Source: Halanaerobium saccharolyticum
GTDB taxonomy: Bacteria > Bacillota > Halanaerobiia > Halanaerobiales > Halanaerobiaceae
Direction: 5' to 3'
Length of the DNA stretch: 64,000 nucleotides
NCBI RefSeq assembly: GCF_004362045.1
Contig: NZ_SNWX01000001.1
Span: 62,001-126,000 of the forward strand
The position numbers were made by a program, and so were the translations under genes. This document shows, one piece after another, positions 38,977-47,133 of this stretch. The first letter of the stretch is position 1, and each line of letters starts with the position of its first letter. Below the pieces are notes generated by a model. The model saw nothing but the letters and a program-made list of their open reading frames with translations, had not been told where the DNA came from and did no database searches.

Positions 38977-40115
38977 AAATAATGGTTTCTGCAGGTGAAG
39001 TATCTGGTGATATGCATGCTGCGGCAGTCCTGAAAAAAGTAAAACAAAAAAATGATAGTGTTCAAATTTTCGGGATGGGCTCAACTGCCCTTAAGGAAAT
39101 GGGAGCAGAGATTTTAATTGACCCTACCGAAATCAGCACTATTGGTTATATAGAAGCCCTAAAAAATATTAGACAGCATTTTAAACATCTTAAGCAGATG
39201 AAAAAAATTCTGCGGCAGCGCCAGCCGGATCTGGTGTTTCTGGTAGATTATTCTGCCTTTAATATGAAAATGGCAGAGGCCTGCAGTCAGGAAGGAATTA
39301 AGGCTGTTAATTATTTTCCACCTTCTGCCTGGGTTTACAATAAGCGCAGAGCCAGCAAAATGGCAGCTTATGGAACCCACATTGCAGCAGTTTTTCCCAT
39401 GGAAAGAGATGTTTATCAGGCAGCCGGAGCTGAGGTGACTTTTGTCGGCCACCCGCTGGTAGATCTGGTAGAAGTTGAAAAATCAGAGGCAGAAATCAAA
39501 AGAGAACTTAATCTTAAACCGGAACAGCTGGTAGTTTCGCTTTTTCCGGGCAGCCGCAGGGGAGAAATCGAATCCCTGCTGCCGGAGATGCTGCAGGCAG
39601 CTCAAAAAATAAAAAGAGAAAAACCGGAGCTTAAATTTTTGCTCTCAGCTGCAGAAGGAATTAAGGTTGATTATTTAAAATCTTTTACCGAAAAATTTGA
39701 TTTTGAGCTTAAAATCATTCAAAAAAGAAATTATCAGTTAATGAAGATTTCAGAATTTATAATTTCAGCTTCAGGGACCACAACCCTGGAAGCATCGATT
39801 TTAAATACCCCGCAGATTATTGCCTATCAGGCAGCTTTAACCACCTATCTGCTGGCAAAATATATTTTTAAGGTTGAATTTGTGGGTCTGCCCAATATAA
39901 TTGTCGGGCAGGAAGTTGTACCAGAACTTTTGCAGAATGATTTTAAGGCAGAAAGGATTGCTGAACTTGCTTTAAACTGGCTAGATCACCCTGAAGAACT
40001 CAATCAAATAAAAGAGAAACTGCAGACTGTCCGCCAGAAACTCGGTGGAGGAGGAGCAGTGGAAAAAACAGCAGACTTACTGCTTAGAGAAGGAGGGCTA
40101 AAAAATAGTGGATAG
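38970..40115 (+). CDS. lpxB: Lipid-A-disaccharide synthase
   Basis: Joins lipid X with UDP-diacylglucosamine. 381 residues; GT-B fold with AGEVSGDMHAA at the N-terminus, FPPSAWVYNKRR, LFPGSRRGEIESLLP and SGTTTLEASIL. TTG 38970 is the likely start, overlapping lpxI; ATG 38982 would also be possible. It overlaps lptC by 8 bp. Confidence 0.95.
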   Translation: MVKIMVSAGEVSGDMHAAAVLKKVKQKNDSVQIFGMGSTALKEMGAEILIDPTEISTIGYIEALKNIRQHFKHLKQMKKILRQRQPDLVFLVDYSAFNMKMAEACSQEGIKAVNYFPPSAWVYNKRRASKMAAYGTHIAAVFPMERDVYQAAGAEVTFVGHPLVDLVEVEKSEAEIKRELNLKPEQLVVSLFPGSRRGEIESLLPEMLQAAQKIKREKPELKFLLSAAEGIKVDYLKSFTEKFDFELKIIQKRNYQLMKISEFIISASGTTTLEASILNTPQIIAYQAALTTYLLAKYIFKVEFVGLPNIIVGQEVVPELLQNDFKAERIAELALNWLDHPEELNQIKEKLQTVRQKLGGGGAVEKTADLLLREGGLKNSG

Positions 40116-40677
40116 AAAAAGTATTTTTTTAGCGCTCTTTATTTTTATTATTATAGTTTTTTCTTTATATTTTAGTCTGGAGGAGAATCCGATTATAACT
40201 CCAGAATCACCTGCAGAGAATCAGCAGCTGCCTGAGGCAGAGCTGCAGGGAGTAGAGTTAACTATCTATAATGATCAGCAGAATCATCGGCTTAGACTGC
40301 TGAGTGAGCAGGTGAAAAGATTTGAGTCAGAACAGCGGCTGGATCTAAAACCTGTAAAAATTAAAGTGTTTAATAAGTCTACTGGCGAACTGCTTTATAC
40401 ACTAACTGGTGATTCTGGCAGCTATTACAGCAGTCGGGGTTATATAGAGCTGCGGGGTAATGTAGTAGTTGAGAGTGACCGCTATCAGATTAAGTCAGCG
40501 GCTCTGGATTATTATCTTAATCGAAATTATTTAGAGGGCAGAGGTTCAGTTAAAATTACAGGCAGTGGTTTTAATTCCCGGGCTCAGAGTTTTCGTTCTG
40601 ATCTTAATCTGAATAATTTAAAACTTTTTGGAAATGAGGATCAGGCTGAAATAAATTTTGATAATCTTGACGAATGA
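40108..40677 (+). CDS. lptC: LptC-like LPS export bridge protein
   Basis: 189 residues. One N-terminal membrane helix (about 7-23) then an OstA-type beta-jellyroll (LTIYNDQQNHRLRLLSEQV, GDSGSYYSSRGYIELRGN). LptC receives LPS from the inner-membrane LptBF complex and passes it to LptA. GTG start overlapping lpxB. Confidence 0.9.
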   Translation: MDRKSIFLALFIFIIIVFSLYFSLEENPIITPESPAENQQLPEAELQGVELTIYNDQQNHRLRLLSEQVKRFESEQRLDLKPVKIKVFNKSTGELLYTLTGDSGSYYSSRGYIELRGNVVVESDRYQIKSAALDYYLNRNYLEGRGSVKITGSGFNSRAQSFRSDLNLNNLKLFGNEDQAEINFDNLDE

Positions 40678-40728
40678 TAAGTAAGAATGATTAGTCCAGC
40701 GGACTATTTCAGGTGAGGGGCAATAAAA

Positions 40729-41415
40729 ATGCGAAGAAAAATTTTATTATTTTTTATAATTTTTATTTTGACATTAACTGCAAATGTAAGTGCGGTTAGA
40801 GAATTGAATGGTGATAAACTCAATTTTGAGCAGACTGAACAGGGTCAGGTATTTAGGGCCGCCGGTAATGTGGAGTTGATTTATGATGAGCTCCGGATAA
40901 CTGCTGCCGGGGAAGGAATATATCGCCGTTATAACGGAGAAATTGAATTCAGAAAAAATGTGAAGCTTTATTATCAAAATTTTACAGGTCAGGCGGATAA
41001 ACTGACTGGAAATGTAGAGGAAGAAATTTTTCATTTAATCGGAAATGCTCAGATTGAAGGAGAAAATTCTTATCTAGAAGCCGATAGGATTGATTTTTAT
41101 CAGGGCCAGCAAAAAATAGTGGCTCAGGGTAATGCCTATCTGGAGTATCAAAATTTCTGGGCGGAAGCAGATAAGATTAGCTATTTTCTGGACCAGGAAT
41201 TAATTACTCTCACCGGTAATGTAAAGGGAGAGCGAAACGGAGAGAGTTTTACTGCTCAATCAGCAGAGATTAATCAGAAAACCGAAACAGTTAAACTCAC
41301 AGGTCAGGCAACCTTAAGATTCAGCGAAAATGAGAGTGAAACTTCAGCAGGCAGTGCTAACTCAGGGGCTGATAATTCTGAAAGCAGCAGTAAGAGTGGA
41401 GCAACGGAGGAATAA
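40729..41415 (+). CDS. lptA: LptA-like periplasmic LPS carrier (OstA domain)
   Basis: 228 residues with a signal peptide (about 1-22, ending VSA), then repeated beta-strand units of the OstA/LptA jellyroll (FRAAGNVELIYDELRITAAG, FRKNVKLYYQNFTGQADKL, LTGNVKGERNGESFTAQ). The last 30 residues are low-complexity Ser/Gly/Glu. LptA units stack to make the periplasmic bridge. GTGAGGGG ribosome site. Confidence 0.92.
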   Translation: MRRKILLFFIIFILTLTANVSAVRELNGDKLNFEQTEQGQVFRAAGNVELIYDELRITAAGEGIYRRYNGEIEFRKNVKLYYQNFTGQADKLTGNVEEEIFHLIGNAQIEGENSYLEADRIDFYQGQQKIVAQGNAYLEYQNFWAEADKISYFLDQELITLTGNVKGERNGESFTAQSAEINQKTETVKLTGQATLRFSENESETSAGSANSGADNSESSSKSGATEE

Positions 41416-41419
41416 ATAG

Positions 41420-42139
41420 ATGACTATTAAAGCTCAGGGATTGATTAAAGAATATAATAAAGAAAGAGTGGTCAATGAGGTTGATCTTAAGGTTGAGCGG
41501 GGTCAGATAGTCGGGCTGTTGGGACCTAATGGTGCCGGTAAGACTACCACTTTTTATATGATTCTGGGACTAATTAATCCTGATGGGGGGCAGATTTTCT
41601 TCGATCAGCATAATATTTCCAGCCTGCCTGTCTATAAGCGGGCAAGGCTTGGAATCGGTTACCTGCCCCAGGAAGCGTCAATTTTTCGCAAACTAACAGT
41701 TGGAGAAAATCTGGCGGCGATTTTAGAACACAGAGACTTAAGTGACCAGAAAATCGAAGCCGCGATTACTGAATTATTGGCAGAATTTCATATTGACAAT
41801 CTCAGAAACCGCAAGGCTTTTCAGCTTTCTGGAGGGGAAAGACGTCGGGTTGAGATCGCAAGGGCCCTGGCAGCTGATCCGGACTTTATTCTGCTGGATG
41901 AACCCTTTGCCGGAGTCGATCCGATTGCAGTTAATGATATTCAGGAGATAATTCGTTATCTTAAAAACCGGGGACTCGGGGTCCTGATTACCGATCACAG
42001 TGTGCGCGAAACTCTTTCGATTACAGATCGAGCCTATATTATGCATGAGGGAAAGATTTTACTTTCAGGAACCTCAGCAGAAATAGCAGAAAACGAGCAG
42101 GCCCGCAAATTTTATCTGGGCGATAAATTTCAAATATAG
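41420..42139 (+). CDS. lptB: LPS export ABC transporter ATPase
   Basis: 239 residues. Walker A GPNGAGKTT (35-43), signature LSGGERRRVEIARALA, Walker B FILLDEPFAGVDPIA and the H-loop ITDHSV. Drives LPS extraction from the inner membrane by the next gene product. Confidence 0.97.
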   Translation: MTIKAQGLIKEYNKERVVNEVDLKVERGQIVGLLGPNGAGKTTTFYMILGLINPDGGQIFFDQHNISSLPVYKRARLGIGYLPQEASIFRKLTVGENLAAILEHRDLSDQKIEAAITELLAEFHIDNLRNRKAFQLSGGERRRVEIARALAADPDFILLDEPFAGVDPIAVNDIQEIIRYLKNRGLGVLITDHSVRETLSITDRAYIMHEGKILLSGTSAEIAENEQARKFYLGDKFQI

Positions 42140-42153
42140 AGAGGTGCAGTTTT

Positions 42154-43254
42154 TTGAAAATACTTAATAAATATATTTATAAAGAATTGATAGCACCTTT
42201 TTTCTTTGGGGTGGCAGCTTTTACCGGCATCTTTATTGGTACAGACTTAATTTTTGAGTTAACCGAATATTATACCCGCTGGGGAGTGGAGGTTTTTACC
42301 TTGATCAGGCTTTTCTTTTTGAGCCTGCCCGAGATAATAGTGCTTACTTTCCCGATGGCTTCTCTTTTGGGAACAATTATGGCCTATAATCGGCTTTCTG
42401 GAGACAGCGAAATCACGGCCATGAGAGCCGGCGGAGTCAGCATAATTTCTATTGTGCTGCCTGCTTTAATCATGGGGCTGGTGACAAGTGGAGTTACTAT
42501 CGGAATCACAGAGTTTCTGGTACCCAGAGCCAATTATAGAGCGGAACAGATAATGTATCAGGCCCGCCACGGGGAGCAGAGACCGGAGACTCAGTACGAT
42601 TTATTTTTAACCCCGATGGACAGCAGTACCCGCCGACCGGATTATATGCTCTATGCCCACAGTTTCAATGGAGATAGTGGTGTGATGAAGGATGTAGTGG
42701 TTCAGAGTTTCGAAAATGGCAGCCCTGATAGTGTTTTAGAAGCTAAAAGAGCAGAATGGCTGAGTGATGGCTGGCACTTTTACAATGGCACGATTTACTT
42801 TCTGGATGCAGAAGGCAGACGTCCTGCCCTGGAGTTTGATTCCTATCGCTCACGGGAGGAAATTCATTCTCCGGGCCGGGCCGGACAGCTTGGCAAAAAT
42901 ATAGATGAGATGAATATTCGGGAACTAAGTGAGCAGATTGCTCTGATGGAAGAGCAGGGGCGGACAGCCTATGAGGAACGGGTAGAACTGCATCATCGTT
43001 TTTCTATCCCCCTGGCCAGCTTTATTTTTGCTCTGCTGGCAGCACCACTGGGTATTAAACCACAGCGTTCGGCTGGTTCTGCCACCGGATTTGGAATCAG
43101 TATTATAATTATTTTTATCTATTATGTTTTAATGACAGTCGGAGATGCCCTCGGCAGTCAGGGAACAATTCAGCCCTGGCTCGGGGCCTGGCTGCAGAAT
43201 ATTGTGATCTTCATTGTTGGAGTTGGAATGCTGATTAAGACTGCCAGACAGTAA
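42154..43254 (+). CDS. LptF/LptG-type LPS export permease, single copy here
   Basis: 366 residues of the YjgP/YjgQ family: about six membrane helices, three at each end, around a periplasmic jellyroll (about 110-270). FPMASLLGTIMAYNRLSGDSEITAMRAGG is the coupling region, cited here by its ends FPMASLL and TAMRAGG. Proteobacteria use an LptF/LptG heterodimer; only one such gene follows lptB, so it may form a homodimer or pair with a gene outside the window. TTG start with GAGAGGTG. Confidence 0.9.
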   Translation: MKILNKYIYKELIAPFFFGVAAFTGIFIGTDLIFELTEYYTRWGVEVFTLIRLFFLSLPEIIVLTFPMASLLGTIMAYNRLSGDSEITAMRAGGVSIISIVLPALIMGLVTSGVTIGITEFLVPRANYRAEQIMYQARHGEQRPETQYDLFLTPMDSSTRRPDYMLYAHSFNGDSGVMKDVVVQSFENGSPDSVLEAKRAEWLSDGWHFYNGTIYFLDAEGRRPALEFDSYRSREEIHSPGRAGQLGKNIDEMNIRELSEQIALMEEQGRTAYEERVELHHRFSIPLASFIFALLAAPLGIKPQRSAGSATGFGISIIIIFIYYVLMTVGDALGSQGTIQPWLGAWLQNIVIFIVGVGMLIKTARQ

Positions 43255-43329
43255 ATTTAAAGGAGAGCGAAAAAGTAAGTTTAGCAAAATGTTTTTAAAT
43301 GATTATATTTTAGGAAAGGATGGGTAAAA

Positions 43330-45084
43330 ATGAATAAAAACCTAAAAGGTATCCCCCTGGGAATAGACAATTTTAAAGAGCTGATAGATAAAAATGCTTA
43401 TTTTGTTGATAAGTCACTTTTGATTGAGAAAGTTATCAATAATACAAGTAAAATAATGCTTTTTACCCGTCCGCGCCGATTTGGCAAAAGTTTAAACTTC
43501 TCGATGCTGAAATGTTTTTTAGAAAACCCGGAATGCAGAAAGTTTGATAATGAAGCTCAAAGTTATGAATATCTTTTTAAAGAATTAGATATTGCAGAAG
43601 AAAAGGCTTTACTTGCAGAACATCAGGAGCGCTATCCTCTGCTCAATTTTTCTTTCAAAAAAATAAAGGCTAATCACTGGCAGGAGGCTGCTTATCTTTT
43701 AAAAGAAGAAATTGCAAGAGAGTATAAGCGGCATCGTTATTTACTGGATTCTGAGCTGCTGTCAGATTTTGAAAAAAATGAATATCAAAAACTGATGCGT
43801 AAAGAAGCTCAGATTTTCAATTACAGTTCTGCAATCAAAGAACTAACTGATTATTTAAAAAGATATTTTAATGAAAAAAGCATTGTTTTAATAGATGAAT
43901 ATGATACTCCTCTCCATTATGCTAAACTAAATGGCTATTATAATGAGATGCTAAATTTTATGAGGGCTTTAATGGTTGATGGGCTTAAAGGTAATGACAG
44001 TCTGGAAAAAGGTGTTGTTACTGGAATTATGAAAATATCACAGGAAAGTATTTTTAGTGCTTTTAATAATCCGGAAACAAATACAATTATTGATTCTTTT
44101 TGTGCGGATAAATTTGGTTTTACTGAGGCTGAAGTTAAAGAAATGCTTGCTTATTATTCTATCAGTGATCAGCTGGATACAGTTCGGGACTGGTATAATG
44201 GCTATCTTTTCGGTGATCGAATAGTGATTTATAATCCCTGGAGTATTCTTAATTATGTTAAATCCAATCCCCGGCAGCCCAAAACATACTGGAATAATAC
44301 GGGTGACCCGGAGCTGATTAAAGAAGCACTGCAGCTGGATCAGAAAAAGGGAAAAGAGTATTTAGAGAAATTATATCAGGGGCAGTCGCTGACAGTAGAA
44401 GTTGACAGCAATATTATCTATGATTATGTATTTAATGATGTTGATAAAGCCCTGAGCTTTTTACTGCACAGCGGTTATTTAAAGGCTGAGCAGTGCAGTG
44501 AACAGTATCAAAAATACAGACTCAGTATTCCCAATCGGGAAATTAGGTTGATTTTTAAAAAAATTCTGGCTAACTGGTTTAATTTTGAGGAACAGAGTGG
44601 AGATTTAATTGTGGATATGTTAAACTCTTTAATCAATGGTGATTTGAGTAGTTTTGAAATTCATCTCCAGGATTTAATACTTGTCAGCAGCAGCTATTAT
44701 GATGCAGCTGCTTCTACCAGGGTGCTTTCGGAAAAAGGTCAGGAAAAAGAAAGACAGGAAAATTTTTATCACGGCCTGATTTTAGGTTTGATGACTTATT
44801 TATCTGATCAATATTATTTAGAAAGCAATAAAGAGTATGGGCTGGGAAGAGCTGATATAGTGCTCCTGCCAAAAGATAAGGATCAGAATGCTTTTGTGAT
44901 GGAATTTAAAAATGAGTATACGACTTCTGATATTTCGGCTGCAGCTGCGGCCGAAAAAGCAATACAGCAGATAAATGAACAAAAATATGCAGCAGCTTTA
45001 AAAAAGCAGGGGTTAAAGAAAGTATATAAACTGGGAATTGGTTTTAAAGGTAAAGAACTGGCATTGAAAACAGAGATTGAATAG
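43330..45084 (+). CDS. AAA-ATPase with C-terminal PD-(D/E)XK nuclease-like domain (AAA-ATPase_like/DUF1703 family)
   Basis: 584 residues. The N-terminal AAA_like domain begins LKGIPLGIDNFKELI with Walker A TRPRRFGKS (46-54) and Walker B VLIDEYDTPL. The C-terminal domain has the nuclease-type residues GRADIVLLP and FVMEFKNEY (D..E-x-K). Such genes are often present in many copies per genome and may be selfish or defence-linked; their function is not known. It breaks an otherwise uniform envelope operon between lptF/G and DUF3084, with no repeats or transposase at its borders. Confidence 0.85.
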   Translation: MNKNLKGIPLGIDNFKELIDKNAYFVDKSLLIEKVINNTSKIMLFTRPRRFGKSLNFSMLKCFLENPECRKFDNEAQSYEYLFKELDIAEEKALLAEHQERYPLLNFSFKKIKANHWQEAAYLLKEEIAREYKRHRYLLDSELLSDFEKNEYQKLMRKEAQIFNYSSAIKELTDYLKRYFNEKSIVLIDEYDTPLHYAKLNGYYNEMLNFMRALMVDGLKGNDSLEKGVVTGIMKISQESIFSAFNNPETNTIIDSFCADKFGFTEAEVKEMLAYYSISDQLDTVRDWYNGYLFGDRIVIYNPWSILNYVKSNPRQPKTYWNNTGDPELIKEALQLDQKKGKEYLEKLYQGQSLTVEVDSNIIYDYVFNDVDKALSFLLHSGYLKAEQCSEQYQKYRLSIPNREIRLIFKKILANWFNFEEQSGDLIVDMLNSLINGDLSSFEIHLQDLILVSSSYYDAAASTRVLSEKGQEKERQENFYHGLILGLMTYLSDQYYLESNKEYGLGRADIVLLPKDKDQNAFVMEFKNEYTTSDISAAAAAEKAIQQINEQKYAAALKKQGLKKVYKLGIGFKGKELALKTEIE

Positions 45085-45099
45085 TCAAATTTTAAGGAG

Positions 45100-46410
45100 G
45101 TGGAGATTATTAACGCATTTGTTATTATAGGAGCAGTTGTTATTTTAAGTGGTTTAATTGCTTATCTTGGTGATCGGATTGGGATGAAAATGGGTAAAAA
45201 GAGAGTTTCCTTATTTGGTCTCCGCCCCCGTTATTCTTCAATTATTATTACCATTGTTACCGGAATTTTAATCGCAGTTCTTTCAATTACTATTTTACTG
45301 GCAGTTTATTCTGAATTAAGACAGGCCTTATTTAATATTAATGATGTTTTAACAAGACTTGAATATTTAAATGAAGAGCTGGAAAATAGAGATCAGCAGC
45401 TGGCTGCAAAAGATCAAAAGTTGGCGGCTAAAGATCAGGAACTGGCAGAGCTGCAGAAGGAAATCGAAGCAAAAGAGAAAGTGATTGCGAACAAAGAGGC
45501 TGAAATTGAGGCCAGAGAAGCAGAAATAGCGAAAAAAGATCAGGAAATAGCTGCTGTAGAAAGTGAACTGAAAAAGTTAACCCAGAATAGAGACGAGCTG
45601 CAGAATCGGGTAAACGAGTTAAGTTCACAGCGGAAAAAATTGGAATCTCAGGTGACAGAACTGCAAAATCAAATATCCGAACTGGAAGCAGACTACGGCA
45701 GGCTGCGGGAAGTAGCAAATCAGCTGCAGGCTGGTGTAATCTATTATATGGGTGAGGATATGGTTTACCAGAAGGGTGATATAATTTATACCGATGTCCT
45801 CGAAGGAGGGCGCAGTGAGCAGGAAACAATTTCTGCCCTGAATAAATACCTGCAGGCAGCCAATCAGGTTGCAACCAAGAAAGACATTGAGGTCAATCAG
45901 GAAACCGGGATGGCTCTGCGTTTACAGACAGAGGATATTTTAAATGCTGCCCGGATAATCTATAATATGGAACCCGGCAGTAGAGTGATTGTTTCTCTGG
46001 TAGCCAGAGTTAATGTTCCTCAAAATGACTGGCTTTATGCAAACTTCCAGCTTTACGAGGACTTTAAAGTATTCGAAAAAGATCAGCTGATCAGCAGCAG
46101 AACAATTAGTGCTGAACAGAGCAGTGAGGAAATTGAAACTGAACTGGAAGCACTACTGCAGGATATTAATAAAAAAGCAATTAATCAGGGACTTTTACCT
46201 GACAGCTCAGGCCAGGTTGGCAGTATTAACTTCAGTCAGTTTTATGATCTGGTTAATAGAGTTCGTTCTGCCAGTGGTAAGGTAAAGGTAAATATTTATG
46301 CAGATACAGATATCTGGCGGCGGGATAGATTGAGCGACAACTTAAGATTCGAACTGGAAGATAAGGTGGCAGAGGAGTCAGCTGCCGGGGAGGCCGATAA
46401 TAATGAGTGA
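45100..46410 (+). CDS. DUF3084 membrane coiled-coil protein
   Basis: 436 residues. Two N-terminal membrane helices (about 5-23 and 48-70) flank GDRIGMKMGKKRVSLFGLRPR, the DUF3084 hallmark. A long coiled coil (about 80-210) rich in Glu, Gln and Lys with repeats of the type LAAKDQ follows, and the C-terminus is globular. Unknown function, envelope-related by position. GTG 45100 falls in the GGAGG site (45096-45100); ATT 45109 is spaced 8 bases from it and may be the real start. Confidence 0.85.
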   Translation: MEIINAFVIIGAVVILSGLIAYLGDRIGMKMGKKRVSLFGLRPRYSSIIITIVTGILIAVLSITILLAVYSELRQALFNINDVLTRLEYLNEELENRDQQLAAKDQKLAAKDQELAELQKEIEAKEKVIANKEAEIEAREAEIAKKDQEIAAVESELKKLTQNRDELQNRVNELSSQRKKLESQVTELQNQISELEADYGRLREVANQLQAGVIYYMGEDMVYQKGDIIYTDVLEGGRSEQETISALNKYLQAANQVATKKDIEVNQETGMALRLQTEDILNAARIIYNMEPGSRVIVSLVARVNVPQNDWLYANFQLYEDFKVFEKDQLISSRTISAEQSSEEIETELEALLQDINKKAINQGLLPDSSGQVGSINFSQFYDLVNRVRSASGKVKVNIYADTDIWRRDRLSDNLRFELEDKVAEESAAGEADNNE

Positions 46411-46816
46411 TTTACTGGCACTTGATCCCGGCAGTGATAAAGTTGGTACTGCAGTTTTGAACTATGAGAAAGAGGAAAAAGAAAAAACAATAGTAAAAAA
46501 AGAGGAACTTCTGGATCACCTGGAAGAAATTTTTAGTCATTATCAGATAAAGGAAGTAGTAATTGGCAGTGGAACCGGGGCTGAGGCAGTAAAAGAAATG
46601 ATCAGCCGTACTTATTCTGATCTCAAAATTACACTTGTGGCAGAAGAATATACAACTGAAGAAGCTCAGGCCCGTTATTTAGAGCAAAAGCCGATGTCCA
46701 ACTACGAAAAACTGCTGCGTAAAATAGTCAGCTGGAAGATTAAAAAACCGCTTGATGACTACGCAGCTCTGATAATTGGTGAAAAATATCTCGAAACTAT
46801 TGACGAAAACGATTGA
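46403..46816 (+). CDS. YqgF/RuvX-like RNase H-fold protein
   Basis: 137 residues. LLALDPGSDKVGTAVL and VVIGSGTGAEAV fit the RNase H fold of YqgF-type pre-16S nucleases and Holliday resolvase relatives, and late DDYAALIIG provides the acidic pair. It is more divergent than a standard RuvX, and overlaps DUF3084 by 8 bp, a pairing that hints at a shared task. Last gene of the superoperon. Confidence 0.75.
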   Translation: MSDLLALDPGSDKVGTAVLNYEKEEKEKTIVKKEELLDHLEEIFSHYQIKEVVIGSGTGAEAVKEMISRTYSDLKITLVAEEYTTEEAQARYLEQKPMSNYEKLLRKIVSWKIKKPLDDYAALIIGEKYLETIDEND

Positions 46817-46856
46817 AACTGGTATAATTGAGATTGAGGATACACAAAAATTAAAT

Positions 46857-46886
46857 TTGACAGATAACTCAATTTACTGTTATAAT
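46857..46886 (+). promoter_or_regulatory. Strong promoter of the SLH porin gene
   Basis: A perfect TTGACA (46857-46862), an 18-bp spacer and a perfect TATAAT (46881-46886), the best promoter match in the window. Transcription would start near 46893, leaving a leader of about 240 nt. Confidence 0.85.
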
Positions 46887-46892
46887 TTAATT

Positions 46893-47133
46893 TGCAAATT
46901 GATAACATAATAATGCTTATAAACTCGACGCTAAAATGCGGCAGAAAGGAGGTGCCCCCCGAAGCTGCGTAGTGGTAGGGTTATAAGAGTTCTAAGATAC
47001 TTATTTTAAATCTTTTGGACAGATGAAGAGGAAACTAGGTAACTCGCTCGGATGTCCTCTATGATTGTATAAGTTATTAGAACTTATATATTGAAAAGAA
47101 AAAGTTAGAAAACAATCAAGGGGGATTTTAATA
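46893..47133 (+). promoter_or_regulatory. Long structured leader RNA of the SLH porin, with mutually exclusive pairings
   Basis: The segment 46981-46995 can pair with CTTATAA at 46916-46922 (7 bp) or with TTAGAACTTATA at 47077-47088 (12 bp with a 2-nt bulge). The latter can instead close its own hairpin (47068-47075 with 47081-47088, 8 bp). Inside lies a stem-loop with GGAGGTG and CCCCCC (46949-46961) framed by GCAG/CTGC, and a second domain framed by GGACA/TGTCC (47017-47056). The alternative pairings look like a switch or an mRNA stabiliser. I tried to fit SAM, c-di-GMP, lysine, guanidine and T-box patterns and found no match. Confidence 0.6.

Noticed and set aside
46943-46978. Leader peptide after the AAAGGAGGTG in the porin leader
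   Set aside because: The only frame is a 6-codon GTG frame inside the ribosome-site sequence, with no proper spacing.
46893-47133. Known riboswitch class (SAM, c-di-GMP, lysine, guanidine, T-box) in the porin leader
   Set aside because: None of the core conserved strings of these classes could be lined up; only the alternative pairings are supported.
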